Source: Paractinoplanes abujensis (GTDB lineage: Bacteria; Actinomycetota; Actinomycetes; Mycobacteriales; Micromonosporaceae). Taken from it: DNA of 64,000 bases. Below the pieces are notes generated by a model. The model ran no database searches, was not told where the DNA came from, and saw only the letters and a list, made by a program, of their open reading frames with translations. The stretch covers positions 5,828,001 through 5,892,000 of the forward strand of contig NZ_JACHMF010000001.1 of NCBI RefSeq assembly GCF_014204895.1, read 5' to 3'. Positions 6,964 to 16,253 of the stretch are shown here, piece by piece; position 1 is the first letter of the stretch; each line of letters begins with the position of its first letter. The translations under genes were made by a program, and so were the position numbers.

Positions 6964-7908
6964 ATGGATACCGAACACACGGGTGTCGACTCAGGGGCAC
7001 TCGATGCCTACAGCCGTGTGGTGACCGGCGTCGCCACCAAACTGCTGCCGTCGGTCGCAGCCCTTTCCGTGCGCACGTCGCGCGGGCAGGGCGCCGGCTC
7101 GGCGGTCACCTTCACCGACGACGGATTTCTGCTGACCAACGCGCACGTGGTGGCCGGGGCGAACGGCGGAACGGCCGACTTCGCCGACGGCACCGAGACC
7201 CGTTTCGACGTGGTCGGGGCGGATCCCCTTTCCGACCTGGCCGTCGTACGGGTGCACAACCCGGGCGCCCCCGCCGCGCCGCTCGGCAACGCCGACGAAC
7301 TCAAGATCGGCCAGCTGGTGGTGGCCGTGGGCAACCCGATGGGCCTCGCCGGTTCGGTCACGGCGGGCGTCGTGTCGGGCCTGGGCCGCTCGCTGCCGGC
7401 ACGCGACGGCCGCCGCGTACGCATCATCGACAGCGTCATCCAGACCGACGCGGCGCTGAACCCCGGCAACTCGGGCGGCGCCCTCGCCGACTCGACGGGC
7501 ACCGTGGTCGGCATCAACACCGCGGTCGCCGGTTACGGCCTCGGCCTGGCCGTCCCGATCAACTCCACCACCCGCTCGATCATCGGCGAGCTGGTCGCCA
7601 ACGGCCGCGTACGCCGGGCGTGGCTCGGGGTGGCCGGCGTCCCCACTCCGCTGCCGCCCGCGCTGGCCGAACGGCTGGACCAGAAGCTGGGGCTCCGCGT
7701 GGTCGAAGTCGTCCCCGGCAGCCCCGCCGGCAACGCCGGCATCTACCTGGGCGACATCCTGATCACGGCCGGCGGCCAGTCCACGCAGAGTGTGCAGGCG
7801 TTGCTGCGGCTCATGCTGGGCCCCGCCATCGGCACCGACCTGCCGATCACCCTGCTCCGCAAGAACGCCCTGGTCGACGTCGTCACCGTCCCCGCCGAAC
7901 TCAACTGA
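6964..7908 (+). CDS. HtrA/DegP-like trypsin-family serine protease with PDZ domain
   Basis: The 314-aa protein has the S1C catalytic triad: H61 in TNAHVV, D91 in LSDLAVV, and S170 in LNPGNSGG. A C-terminal PDZ domain covers about residues 215-305 (GLRVVEVVPGSPAGNAGIYL). Unlike most actinobacterial HtrA proteins it has no signal peptide or membrane segment with this start, so it may act in the cytoplasm or be exported by other means. The ATG at 6964 was chosen because the open frame upstream has low coding quality. The next gene follows after 29 bases on the same strand. Confidence 0.88.
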   Translation: MDTEHTGVDSGALDAYSRVVTGVATKLLPSVAALSVRTSRGQGAGSAVTFTDDGFLLTNAHVVAGANGGTADFADGTETRFDVVGADPLSDLAVVRVHNPGAPAAPLGNADELKIGQLVVAVGNPMGLAGSVTAGVVSGLGRSLPARDGRRVRIIDSVIQTDAALNPGNSGGALADSTGTVVGINTAVAGYGLGLAVPINSTTRSIIGELVANGRVRRAWLGVAGVPTPLPPALAERLDQKLGLRVVEVVPGSPAGNAGIYLGDILITAGGQSTQSVQALLRLMLGPAIGTDLPITLLRKNALVDVVTVPAELN

Positions 7909-7937
7909 CCCCCGCCTCGCCTGGGATACTGCTCCAC

Positions 7938-8249
7938 GTGATCAACTCAGGCGAGGCGGCCGGCCTCCTGCTCGTGGCCATTGTGGACATGTCCCCGACC
8001 GACCCGGCGGGCGGCAAGCGGTACGAGGACGCCGTGCTGGCCCTGCTCCCCCGCCACGGCGGCACCCTGGAACGCCGCCTGCACAGCACCGACGCCCACT
8101 CGGAGGTCCACCTGATCCGCTTCGAGTCCCGTACGGGTTACGACGCTTTCATGACCGACCCCGACCGCCTGGCTTTGCGGGCCTCCTTCGCCGAAGCGGC
8201 CCCCACCACCCGGGTGATCGAGGTGACCGACCCGTCCGTACGGCCCTGA
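7938..8249 (+). CDS. small alpha/beta-barrel-like protein (DUF1330-like), 103 aa
   Basis: The 103-aa protein alternates strands and helices like dimeric alpha-beta barrel proteins: LLLVAIVDM, then the helix GGKRYEDAVLALLPRHGG, HLIRFESRTGYDAFMTDP, and a last strand TRVIEVT. The family resemblance to DUF1330/YciI-like proteins is an inference from pattern. The GTG at 7938 is used; an ATG at 7990 is a shorter alternative that would cut off the first strand. It is likely co-transcribed with the protease. Confidence 0.65.
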   Translation: MINSGEAAGLLLVAIVDMSPTDPAGGKRYEDAVLALLPRHGGTLERRLHSTDAHSEVHLIRFESRTGYDAFMTDPDRLALRASFAEAAPTTRVIEVTDPSVRP

Positions 8250-8260
8250 CGTCGGCGGCC

Positions 8261-10366
8261 TCAGAAGCGGCCCCCTCCACCCCGGCGGCCGCCACCACCG
8301 CTCGACGTACGGCGGCCTCTCGATCCGCTGCCACCGAAACCGCCGCCGCTGAATCCGCCCGAACGGCCGCCGTAGGAACTGCCGCCGCCGGACAGAATGC
8401 CGCCCAGCACCGCCCCGGCGAACGCGCCCGCGTCGAAGCCGCCCGACCGGCCCGGGCCACCCCAGCCGGAGCCGCCGCCACCGCCCCAGCGCTGCACGTC
8501 GAGCCGGGCCGCCTGACCCGCATTGGCCGCCAGGTGTCGCGCCTGCCGGGCCGCGGCCAGCGCGGACGCCGGGTCGGAGCCGGCCAGGCTTTCCGCCGTC
8601 GCCAGATGACGCAACGCCTCGGACAACGTGGCCCGCGCGCCGGAATCCACCGCCCCGCGACGGGTGGTGATGAAGTCGTTCGTCGCCGCCACCTCGGCCC
8701 GGGCCACCGGCAACTCCTGGGCCAGCAGGCCGCGGTCGTGGGCCAGCCGCTCGGCCACGTCGCGGGCCTCGGCCAGCGCGGTGTCCAAGGCGGCGTCGGC
8801 CGCCTGCAACGTGGCGACAGCCTCGACCGGATCCGGTCGCGACACGGCCAGAGCGGTCGCCGCCTCGGCCAGCGCCTGCTCGCCGCCCGAGACCGCGGCG
8901 GCCAGCCCCGCCGGAGCCGGACCACTCCCGCTCAGCGCCGCCCGCCCCGCAGCGATCTCACCGGTGATCTCGGCGATCAGCGCTTCGGCCGCGGTCCGCG
9001 CGGCCGGCAGATCCGCGGCGGCCCGGCTCACCGCGGCCACCAACTGTTCCGCCTGGTCGACGGCCTGTTCCGCGGCCCGCACGGCGAGCGCCGCCTCGGC
9101 CCGGTCTCCGCCGGGTACTGCCGAGACTTCGCCTGCCGCACCCGAGCGTCCGCCGTCGCCCGGGCCGACCGATCCCGCGGCCGCACCGCCCGCAGCCGGA
9201 TCCGACGCGCCGCCGCCGGGATGCACCACCCCTGACCCGGCGGCGCCGGCCAGCGCTGCCCGCGCCTCGGCCAAGGCGGAAGCCGCGAAGGACAACCGCT
9301 CGCGAGCCTGGTCCACATTGGTCGCGACGGCGGTCACCGCGCCACCGGAATACGTGGTCAGCACCTGCTGCGCCGTTGCCTCGGTGGCCGGCAGCGACTG
9401 CTCGACCGCCACCCGGCGCCGGTCGATCTCATCGGCCGCCTCGGCGGCCCGGCCCTCCAGGTCGCGCAGCCGGTCGAAAGCCTCGGACTCGGCATCCAAC
9501 CGGGCGTCGGCACCCTGGCAGAGCTCGATGATCCGGGCGAGGGTGTCGCGGCGGCGAGACTCGTCGAGGGCTGGTTCCTCCTCGAGCGTCATCCGCAGCC
9601 GGAACGCCTCCGCCACATCCTGCCGGGCGGCCTGCAACGCCGCTTGGAACGGCGCGGTGGCCTCGGCGCCGTACTGCGCGGCGGCCAGCCCCAGCTCCCG
9701 CTCACCGGCCCGCAGGTCGTCGTCGAGCTCGATGAGCAGCGCGTTCGCCTGGCCGGTGAGCTCCTCCAGGCTGGGCCCGGCCGGGGCCTGGGCCGGCGGC
9801 GCGGCGCTCGGGGCGGGCCGACGCCTCCGCCGCAGCCACAGCCACGCCAGCACGACCACCACGACCAGCACGACAACCAGCCACAACCATTCGAAGCCGC
9901 CACCGCCGGCCGCATCGGCATACCCCTGAGCACCGGCGACCACCGCCCCCGACCAGTCGCTGCGGCTCAAGGCGGGCTCGATGTCGTTCTCGGCGACGTC
10001 GGCGAGCTCGCGGTCGCTGAGCCGGGAATCGTCGGGGAACGAATACGCATACGCCCGATCGGTCACGGCCACGGCCAGCAACGCGTCCCGATCACCGAGG
10101 TCGCTGAGCCGGGCCGTCTCATCGGTCCACTCCTGCGCCGGCGTGCCGTCGAACGACTCGACCAGCACGACGAACAGCTGCAGCCCCGTCCTCTCCTGAA
10201 GATCACTCAGCGCCGCATCGACCGCGCCCCGATCCCTGAGCGCACCGGCCTGATCGGTCACCTGGGTGGCGAGCCGCTCAGGCGCCTGCGCCCCGGCGGG
10301 CCCCGCCATCAGCACAACGGCGGCCGCGGCCACCAGCGGAAGAACGACACGACGCAGCTTCGACAT
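8261..10366 (-). CDS. TPM domain membrane protein with long coiled-coil region and Gly-rich tail
   Basis: The 701-aa protein starts with a signal peptide (ending near AGAQAPE). A TPM domain follows (about residues 30-160), with the strand LFVVLVESFDG and the DRAYAYSFPDD segment. A transmembrane helix (about 165-180, Val-rich) leads into an Arg-rich cytoplasmic turn. A long Ala/Glu-rich helical region (about 195-620) looks like coiled coil. The last 60 residues are Gly/Ser/Arg-rich (SSGGGGRRGGGGRF). TPM proteins are membrane-linked and poorly understood; some are tied to photosystem or envelope maintenance elsewhere. The ATG at 10366 directly follows an in-frame GTG at 10369. Confidence 0.85.
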   Translation of the reverse strand: MSKLRRVVLPLVAAAAVVLMAGPAGAQAPERLATQVTDQAGALRDRGAVDAALSDLQERTGLQLFVVLVESFDGTPAQEWTDETARLSDLGDRDALLAVAVTDRAYAYSFPDDSRLSDRELADVAENDIEPALSRSDWSGAVVAGAQGYADAAGGGGFEWLWLVVVLVVVVVLAWLWLRRRRRPAPSAAPPAQAPAGPSLEELTGQANALLIELDDDLRAGERELGLAAAQYGAEATAPFQAALQAARQDVAEAFRLRMTLEEEPALDESRRRDTLARIIELCQGADARLDAESEAFDRLRDLEGRAAEAADEIDRRRVAVEQSLPATEATAQQVLTTYSGGAVTAVATNVDQARERLSFAASALAEARAALAGAAGSGVVHPGGGASDPAAGGAAAGSVGPGDGGRSGAAGEVSAVPGGDRAEAALAVRAAEQAVDQAEQLVAAVSRAAADLPAARTAAEALIAEITGEIAAGRAALSGSGPAPAGLAAAVSGGEQALAEAATALAVSRPDPVEAVATLQAADAALDTALAEARDVAERLAHDRGLLAQELPVARAEVAATNDFITTRRGAVDSGARATLSEALRHLATAESLAGSDPASALAAARQARHLAANAGQAARLDVQRWGGGGGSGWGGPGRSGGFDAGAFAGAVLGGILSGGGSSYGGRSGGFSGGGFGGSGSRGRRTSSGGGGRRGGGGRF

Positions 10367-10607
10367 CACCAGCCCAACCTAGGCGCTGCAGCCATCCGCG
10401 TCCGCTCCGGTCCCAGCCCTGTGGACAACTCGAAGCCCGCAAATCGCGTTTCCGGCATCCTGTGGACGAGCAGCCCGCACCCCGGCCGCCGCCGTCTTAG
10501 GGTGGAGGCCCCCTAGGTGGGCGGGTTAGGGCTGGTTGGCAACGGGCGAAACCGGACAAAAAGTCATGGCCATGCGCGGTACGGGCTTGGGGAGTACCGG
10601 GCGGCGG

Positions 10608-10985
10608 GGCGAGGCTTGGGCTGGGCTGGGCTGGGCTGGGCTGGGCTGGGTGCGGGCCATGCTTGACGGGGGGCTAGCAGCGCCAGGAGCGGGGCTGAGC
10701 TGCAATTGGTGGCGCCAGGTGTGGGCTGGACTGGGTCGGGGCTGTGCCCTCCGGGCGCGGAGCCGGGCCGGGCTGGGCGCAGGGCTGTGCGTTCCGGGCG
10801 CGGAGCCGGGCCGGGCTGGGCCGGGGCTGGGCAGGACTGTGCGTGCCGGGCGCGGAGCCGGGCCGGGCTGGGTCGGGGCTGGGCTGGGCAGGACTGTGCG
10901 TTCCGGCGCGGAGCCGGGCCGGGCTGGGTTAGGGCTGGACGCAGAGCTGTGCCCTCCGGGCGCGGAGCCGGGCCGGACGCGGCGC
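10608..10985. repeat. G-rich degenerate tandem repeats with G-quadruplex potential
   Basis: A GGGCT-type microsatellite at about 10618-10650 is followed by five copies of the core GCGCGGAGCCGGGCCGG, starting at 10755, 10798, 10850, 10906 and 10960. The spacings are 43, 52, 56 and 54 bases. The varying, non-triplet period argues against coding. The top strand is markedly G-rich, with many runs of three or more G, so quadruplex formation in DNA or RNA is plausible. Confidence 0.75.
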
Positions 10986-11098
10986 TGAGGCGAAACACGA
11001 GGCCGAGGCTGGACGCGACGCTGAGGGGAGGCCCGCGGCTGGACCGCACTCGGCCAGCGCAGGACAGCGGCGGCACAGAGAGCAGACCAGGCACGCAA

Positions 11099-11128
11099 GG
11101 GCCGGCACAGCCAAAGCTGCACCGGCCC
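11099..11128 (-). terminator. terminator of the cystathionine beta-synthase gene
   Basis: GGGCCGG (11099-11105) pairs with CCGGCCC (11122-11128) around an inner CAGC/GCTG stem. Two mismatched bases separate the stems and the loop is CAAA. It lies 11 bases beyond the stop of the leftward cystathionine beta-synthase gene. No long T tract follows. Confidence 0.55.
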
Positions 11129-11138
11129 CAGGAAGCGC

Positions 11139-12497
11139 TCAGGAAAGGTGCGCCAGGAGGTCCTGCCGGGTCAGCACCCCAGCCGGCTTGCCGTCGACCA
11201 GCACCATCGCCGCGTCGGATTTTTCCAGCAGGGTTACTGCCTCGCTCACCGGCTGGCCCCCGCCGATCATCGGGAGGGGGTCGCCCATGTGGCGCTCTAT
11301 CGTGTCGTGCAGGTGGGCCTGCCCGGTGAACAACGCGTCCAGCAGCGCCTTCTCCGCGATCGAGCCCGCCACCTCACCGGTGACGACCGGGGGTTCGGCT
11401 TTGAGCACGGGCAGCTGCGACACGCCGTATTCGCGCATGTAGTCGATGGCGTCGCGGACTGTTTCGGTGGGGTGCACGTGGACCAGGGGCGGCATCGTGC
11501 CGCCTTTGCCTTCCAGCGCGTCGGCCACGGTGGGGGCGCCGTCGACGGACCTGAGGAAGCCGTAGCGGGCCATCCACTCGTCGTTGAAGATCTTGGAAAG
11601 GTAGCCGCGGCCGCCGTCGGGCAGGAGCACGATCACGACGTCGTCGGCGGAGGCGCGGCGGGCCACTTCGAGCGCGGCCACCACGGCCATGCCGCACGAG
11701 CCGCCGACCAGCAAGCCTTCTTCGCGGGCGAGGCGGCGGGTCATCTCGAACGAGTCGGAGTCGGAGACCTCGATGATCTCGTCGCAGATCTCCCGGTCGT
11801 ACGTGGTGGGCCAGAAGTCCTCACCGACGCCTTCGACCAGGTAGGGCCGCCCGCTGCCGCCGGAGTAGACCGAGCCTTCCGGGTCGGCGCCCACGACCCG
11901 TACGGGACCTTGCTCTTTCAGATAACGGCCGACCCCGGTGATCGTGCCGCCGGTGCCGACGCCCGCGACGAAGTGCGTGATCCGCCCCTCGGTCTGTTTC
12001 CACAGCTCGGGGCCGGTCTCCTCGTAGTGGGAGCGCGGGTTGGCGGGGTTGCTGTACTGGTCGGGCTTCCACGCGCCGGGCACTTCGCGGGCCAGCCGGT
12101 CGGAGACGTTGTAGTAGGAGCGCGGGTCTTCGGGGGCGACCGCGGTCGGGCACACCACCACTTCGGCCCCGTACGCCTTGAGGACGTTGCGCTTGTCCTC
12201 GCTGACCTTGTCGGGGCAGACAAAGATGCACTTGTAGCCGCGGCGCTGGGCCACCAGGGCGAGCCCGACGCCGGTGTTGCCGCTGGTGGGCTCGACGATC
12301 GTGCCGCCCGGTTCGAGCAGCCCGTCGCGTTCGGCGTCGAGCACCATCCGCAGCGCGATCCGGTCTTTGACCGAGCCGCCGGGATTGAAGTATTCGACCT
12401 TGGCCAGCACCGTGGCCGCGATGCCCTCGGTGACGGAGTTCAGTTTGACCAGGGGGGTGTCCCCGATGATGTCGACGACGTTGTCGTAGTAGCGCAC
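11139..12497 (-). CDS. cbs: cystathionine beta-synthase
   Basis: This 452-aa PLP enzyme condenses serine and homocysteine to cystathionine (transsulfuration). The PLP lysine is K44 in NPGGSVKDRIAL. The substrate loop is PTSGNTGVGLAL and the phosphate loop is GVGTGGTITG. Unlike O-acetylserine sulfhydrylases of about 310 aa it carries a C-terminal pair of CBS regulatory domains (about 335-450, with YGVSQLPVL and AMVLVDGKPAGVLTRQDLL), which is the typical cystathionine beta-synthase layout. It is followed by a terminator hairpin and is preceded by the DUF1232 gene four bases upstream, so the pair may form an operon. Confidence 0.92.
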   Translation of the reverse strand: MRYYDNVVDIIGDTPLVKLNSVTEGIAATVLAKVEYFNPGGSVKDRIALRMVLDAERDGLLEPGGTIVEPTSGNTGVGLALVAQRRGYKCIFVCPDKVSEDKRNVLKAYGAEVVVCPTAVAPEDPRSYYNVSDRLAREVPGAWKPDQYSNPANPRSHYEETGPELWKQTEGRITHFVAGVGTGGTITGVGRYLKEQGPVRVVGADPEGSVYSGGSGRPYLVEGVGEDFWPTTYDREICDEIIEVSDSDSFEMTRRLAREEGLLVGGSCGMAVVAALEVARRASADDVVIVLLPDGGRGYLSKIFNDEWMARYGFLRSVDGAPTVADALEGKGGTMPPLVHVHPTETVRDAIDYMREYGVSQLPVLKAEPPVVTGEVAGSIAEKALLDALFTGQAHLHDTIERHMGDPLPMIGGGQPVSEAVTLLEKSDAAMVLVDGKPAGVLTRQDLLAHLS

Positions 12498-12501
12498 GGC
12501 C

Positions 12502-12846
12502 CTAGGGTACGACGATCCGGTGCTGCTCCTTCTCCCACTCCAGGAAGCGCTCCGTTTCGGCGAGCACCGAGCCGGCCAGCCAGGCCACCATCACGGCGTC
12601 GTCGGCCAGGCCCACGACCAGCAGAAACATCTCGGGAACGACGTCGATCGGGGACAGCACGTACGCCGTGGCGGCCGCCATCATGGCCAGCCGCAACCCA
12701 CCGTCGTACTGGCCGCGCGTGGTCGCCTTCATCATCCGCGGAATCGCCGCGATGCGGGTGGACAGCGAGGGCCCGCCGCGAGCGCCCGCCATCAATGCCT
12801 TGGCCAGCGCGGTGAACGCCGCCGTTCGTTTCAGCGTCTTCGCCAT
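12502..12846 (-). CDS. DUF1232 (YkvA family) membrane protein
   Basis: The 114-aa protein has the DUF1232 signature YVLSPIDVVPE at about residues 60-70, embedded in two hydrophobic segments. Arg/Lys-rich sequence lies on the N-terminal side. Function is unknown for the family. The start is well supported by AAGGAG six bases before the ATG. It is the first gene of a leftward pair with cystathionine beta-synthase and is divergent from the SGNH hydrolase genes. Confidence 0.85.
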   Translation of the reverse strand: MAKTLKRTAAFTALAKALMAGARGGPSLSTRIAAIPRMMKATTRGQYDGGLRLAMMAAATAYVLSPIDVVPEMFLLVVGLADDAVMVAWLAGSVLAETERFLEWEKEQHRIVVP

Positions 12847-12974
12847 GCTGTTCTCCTTCCGGTCATTCCAGCATGACTTGTGCGCGCCATGATTGCCTCT
12901 CGCCGCCGCGCGATAGCCTCGAATTCCCCTGCCGGTTTCTGGGAATCTGGAGAAGAGCGACAGCGAGGGAGCCT

Positions 12975-14048
12975 GTGAGCACCGTTCAGATCACCGCGGA
13001 GGACTGGCGCCGGATCAAGCTGGCCGGGCAGATCCTCGGCGGCGTGACGGGCGCTTTGGCCACGTTGACGGCCGTGTCGGCCGGTGTGCTGATGCGGCAG
13101 GCCTCGCACGCCCGCCGGATCATCCCGATGGCCGAGGCGCCGCCTCCGCGCGGCGACGGCCTTTACGGCGGGAAGTTCGGCGGCAAGGCGATCAGCATGG
13201 TCGTCCTGGGTGATTCCACCGCGGCCGGGTACGGCGTGCACCGTCCCCGCGAGACGCCGGGCGCGCTGCTGGCCACCGGGGTGTCGCGCCGCCTGCGCCG
13301 GCCCGTACGGCTGCATCGGCTGGCCGTTGTGGGGTCGATGTCGTCGGGACTGCCCTATCAGGTGGACGCCGCGCTGGATCATGAGCCGGACGTGGCGGTG
13401 ATCCTGATCGGCGGCAACGACGTCACGCACGTCTCGGACCGCGCTTCCGCCGTACGTCACCTGGGTGAAGCCGTACGCCGGCTGCGCGCGGTGGGCTGCA
13501 AGGTGGTCGTCGGCACCTGCCCCGACGTCGGCGCGATCCAGCCGATCAAGCCGCCGCTGCGCTGGCTGGCCCGCAAGTGGAGTCGTGATCTGGCCGCCGC
13601 GCAGACGGTCGCCGTGGTCGAGGCGGGTGGGCGTACGGTGTCGATCGGTGGCCTGCTGGGGCCCATGTTCGAGGCCGACCCGCTGCGCATGTTCGGCTCG
13701 GACCGCTTCCACCCGTCGGCGGAGGGTTACGCCCGGGCGGCCGCCGTGGTGATGCCGACCCTGATGGCGGTTCTCGGCGAGGACGATCGCACGGTTCTTC
13801 CGGCCGCGGAGGGGGTACGCAACTTGGAGCAGGCCGCGCAGGAGGCGGTGCAGGCTCCGGGCACCGAGGTCAGCGCGGCGGGCCGGTGGGCCGTGCTGCG
13901 GCGGCATCCGTGGTTCGGCGAGCCGCGGTCGTGGTTCGGCCACCGGTCGGCGGCGTCCCCGGCCCCGGCGACGGAAGTCGTTCCCAGCGGCCGCTCGGCG
14001 TCGAGCGCCGTAGGGTGGACTCCGGAGGATCACGAGCATGCACCGTGA
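12975..14048 (+). CDS. SGNH/GDSL hydrolase, first of a tandem pair
   Basis: The 357-aa protein is an SGNH-fold esterase or lipase. An N-terminal hydrophobic helix (about residues 15-38) could anchor it to the membrane. Block I is VVLGDSTAAGYGV with the catalytic Ser. Block III is GGNDVTHV with the oxyanion Asn. Block V is DRFHPSAEGY with the Asp and His. A tail of about 100 residues beyond the catalytic domain is rich in Ala, Ser and Pro. The GTG at 12975 has GAGGGAG six bases upstream. The second SGNH gene follows 18 bases later and is a clear paralog. Substrate unknown; cell-envelope esters are a reasonable guess. Confidence 0.87.
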   Translation: MSTVQITAEDWRRIKLAGQILGGVTGALATLTAVSAGVLMRQASHARRIIPMAEAPPPRGDGLYGGKFGGKAISMVVLGDSTAAGYGVHRPRETPGALLATGVSRRLRRPVRLHRLAVVGSMSSGLPYQVDAALDHEPDVAVILIGGNDVTHVSDRASAVRHLGEAVRRLRAVGCKVVVGTCPDVGAIQPIKPPLRWLARKWSRDLAAAQTVAVVEAGGRTVSIGGLLGPMFEADPLRMFGSDRFHPSAEGYARAAAVVMPTLMAVLGEDDRTVLPAAEGVRNLEQAAQEAVQAPGTEVSAAGRWAVLRRHPWFGEPRSWFGHRSAASPAPATEVVPSGRSASSAVGWTPEDHEHAP

Positions 14049-14066
14049 CGCAGGGAGGCGAGCAGG

Positions 14067-14858
14067 ATGGCGGGTCTGAACGCACGGATCGGCAAGGCGG
14101 CCGCCGGTGGCCTGCTCGCGGGCGCGGTCGGTGGGGCCGCCCTGCTGATCGGCGAGGTGCTCGCGGCCAAGGCGCGCCGTTACGCGAAGCCGACCATGGG
14201 CCTGGCCCTGCGCACGTCGATGGGCCCGGTGTCGGCGCCCACGCTGCGCCTGGTGCTGCTGGGCGATTCGGCGGCGATCGGCGTGGGCGTCGAGTGGCTG
14301 AGCGAGACCGTGGGTGGCCACCTGGCCCGCCTGCTGGCCGAGGGCAACGGCGAGACCGGCGAGCGGCATGTGCTGCTGTCCAGCGTCGGTGTGGCCGGTT
14401 CCCGCTCGTCCGACCTGGCCACCCAGGTGGCGCGGGCGCTGCTGGGCGACCGGCCCGATGTGGCTGTGGTGCTGGTCGGCGCGCACGACGCGACGAGCCT
14501 GCGCAGCCCCGAGGAGTCGGCGGCCCAGCTGGGCACTGCGGTGCGCCGGTTGCGTGACGCGGGCGTGCGGGTGGTGGTCGGCACCTGCCCCGACCTGGGC
14601 GCGCTGCGGGCCATCGCCCCGCCGCTGCGGCAGGTGGCCGGTGTGCTGGGCCGCCGGATGGCCAAGGCGCAGGCCAAAGCGGTGACGGCTGCGGGTGGCG
14701 CGGTCGTCGACCTGGGCGACAAGACCGGCGCGGTGTTCCGGGCCGACGCGGGCACCCTCTGTTACGACGGCTTCCACCCTTCGGCCGACGGCTACCGGGT
14801 GTGGGCTCACGCCCTGTACCCGGCCGTCGAGAAGGCGGCGATGACACCCGCCGGGTGA
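14067..14858 (+). CDS. SGNH/GDSL hydrolase paralog with altered block III
   Basis: The 263-aa protein is a tandem paralog of the preceding gene and shares its N-terminal hydrophobic helix. Block I is VLLGDSAAIGVGV and block V is DGFHPSADGY, so the catalytic Ser, Asp and His are kept. Block III reads VGAHDATS, with His in place of the oxyanion-hole Asn of the usual GxND. The second protein may therefore be inactive, altered in specificity, or use another group for the oxyanion hole. The ATG at 14067 has GGGAGG upstream. It probably forms an operon with the first SGNH gene. Confidence 0.87.
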   Translation: MAGLNARIGKAAAGGLLAGAVGGAALLIGEVLAAKARRYAKPTMGLALRTSMGPVSAPTLRLVLLGDSAAIGVGVEWLSETVGGHLARLLAEGNGETGERHVLLSSVGVAGSRSSDLATQVARALLGDRPDVAVVLVGAHDATSLRSPEESAAQLGTAVRRLRDAGVRVVVGTCPDLGALRAIAPPLRQVAGVLGRRMAKAQAKAVTAAGGAVVDLGDKTGAVFRADAGTLCYDGFHPSADGYRVWAHALYPAVEKAAMTPAG

Positions 14859-14947
14859 GCGCGCGATGACGGTTCAGTAGTCGGCCATGGCCCCTCTGTG
14901 ACGAATTTGCACTACCGGCTAAGTTACCCGCGAGTTAAATTGGGCCC

Positions 14948-16192
14948 ATGCCGGAAGCTGTCATCGTCGCCACCGCTCGATCCCCCATCGGCCGTGCAGC
15001 CAAGGGATCCTTGAGGGACTTGCGTCCCGACGACCTCGCCACCACCATCATCGACGCCGCGCTGTCCAAGGTGCCGCAGCTCGACCGCACCCTGATCGAG
15101 GACCTCTACCTCGGTTGCGGGCTGCCCGGTGGTGAGCAGGGTTTCAACATGGCCCGCGTGGTCGCCACGCAGCTCGGGCTGGACGGTCTGCCCGGCGCGA
15201 CGGTCACCCGTTACTGCTCGTCCTCGCTGCAGACCACCCGCATGGCCTTCCACGCGATCAAGGCCGGCGAGGGTGACATCTTCCTCTCGGCGGGTGTCGA
15301 AACCGTTTCCCGGTACGCGCGAGGCAGCTCGGACGGTCTCCCCTCGGCGCTGCAGGCCCAGGTCGGCGGCCCCTGGCAGAACCCGAAGTTCGCCGAGGCC
15401 GAGGCCCGGACGGCGCAGTACGCGGAGGGCGGCCGCACCTGGCACGACCCGCGCGACGACGGTCAGCTCCCCGACGTCTACATCCAGATGGGCCAGACCG
15501 CCGAAAACCTGGCCCAGATCAAGGGCGTGACCCGCGCGGACATGGACGAGTTCGGTGTCCGCAGCCAGAATCTGGCCGAGAAGGCCATCGCGGACGGGTT
15601 CTGGGAGCGCGAGATCACCCCGGTCACGCTGCCCGACGGCACGGTCGTGGCGCAGGACGACGGTCCCCGCGCGGGCGTCACGCTGGAGGCGGTGTCGCAG
15701 CTCAAGCCGGTGTTCCGCCCCGACGGCACGGTCACCGCGGGCAACTGCTGCCCGCTCAACGACGGCGCCGCGGCAGTGGTCATCATGAGCGACACCAAGG
15801 CTCGTGAGCTGGGCATCACCCCGCTGGCCCGGATCGTGTCGACCGGCGTGACCGCGCTCAGCCCGGAGATCATGGGCCTGGGCCCGGTCGAGGCGTCGCG
15901 GCAGGCGCTCAAGCGGGCCGGCATGACCATCGACGACGTCGACCTGGTCGAGATCAACGAGGCGTTCGCGGCCCAGGTCATCCCGTCCTACCGCGACCTG
16001 GGCATTCCGATCGAGAAGCTGAACGTCAACGGCGGCGCGATCGCCGTGGGCCACCCGTTCGGCATGACCGGCGCCCGCATCACCGGCACCCTGCTCAACG
16101 GGCTGGACTGGCACGACAAGAGCATCGGCCTGGAGACGATGTGCGTCGGCGGCGGCCAGGGCATGGCGATGGTCCTGGAACGCCTCAGCTGA
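14948..16192 (+). CDS. acetyl-CoA C-acyltransferase (thiolase)
   Basis: The 414-aa protein is a thiolase that cleaves or forms 3-ketoacyl-CoA. The nucleophile is C90 in [10 protein letters not shown]. The active-site H369 lies in [14 protein letters not shown], and the proton-donor C399 lies in [17 protein letters not shown] at about residue 338 is the fourth conserved motif. The length fits degradative or biosynthetic thiolases. It is monocistronic: the downstream small gene is convergent. The acyl chain preference cannot be read from sequence. Confidence 0.93.
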   Translation: MPEAVIVATARSPIGRAAKGSLRDLRPDDLATTIIDAALSKVPQLDRTLIEDLYLGCGLPGGEQGFNMARVVATQLGLDGLPGATVTRYCSSSLQTTRMAFHAIKAGEGDIFLSAGVETVSRYARGSSDGLPSALQAQVGGPWQNPKFAEAEARTAQYAEGGRTWHDPRDDGQLPDVYIQMGQTAENLAQIKGVTRADMDEFGVRSQNLAEKAIADGFWEREITPVTLPDGTVVAQDDGPRAGVTLEAVSQLKPVFRPDGTVTAGNCCPLNDGAAAVVIMSDTKARELGITPLARIVSTGVTALSPEIMGLGPVEASRQALKRAGMTIDDVDLVEINEAFAAQVIPSYRDLGIPIEKLNVNGGAIAVGHPFGMTGARITGTLLNGLDWHDKSIGLETMCVGGGQGMAMVLERLS

Positions 16193-16253
16193 GGTTCGAT
16201 CCCCCGGATTACCGCCGGGTCCGGTCTGCCACGAGCGGCCGGGCTCGGCGGAT

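Larger units (their letters stand above)
10370..11138. other. 769-base non-coding gap with DnaA-box-like sites and G-rich repeats
   Basis: No convincing gene lies here. Two sites resembling the actinobacterial DnaA box TTGTCCACA occur in reverse orientation at 10420-10428 (TGTGGACAA, exact) and 10461-10469 (TGTGGACGA, one mismatch). A G-rich repeat tract covers 10608-10985 and a terminator for the cystathionine beta-synthase gene lies at 11099-11128. An open frame across the repeats (10536-10988) encodes only Gly/Ala/Arg/Pro/Trp low-complexity sequence. Confidence 0.6.

Noticed and set aside
10536..10988. 150-codon frame across the G-rich repeats
   Set aside because: Low-complexity translation with non-triplet repeat periods; no ribosome site worth noting.
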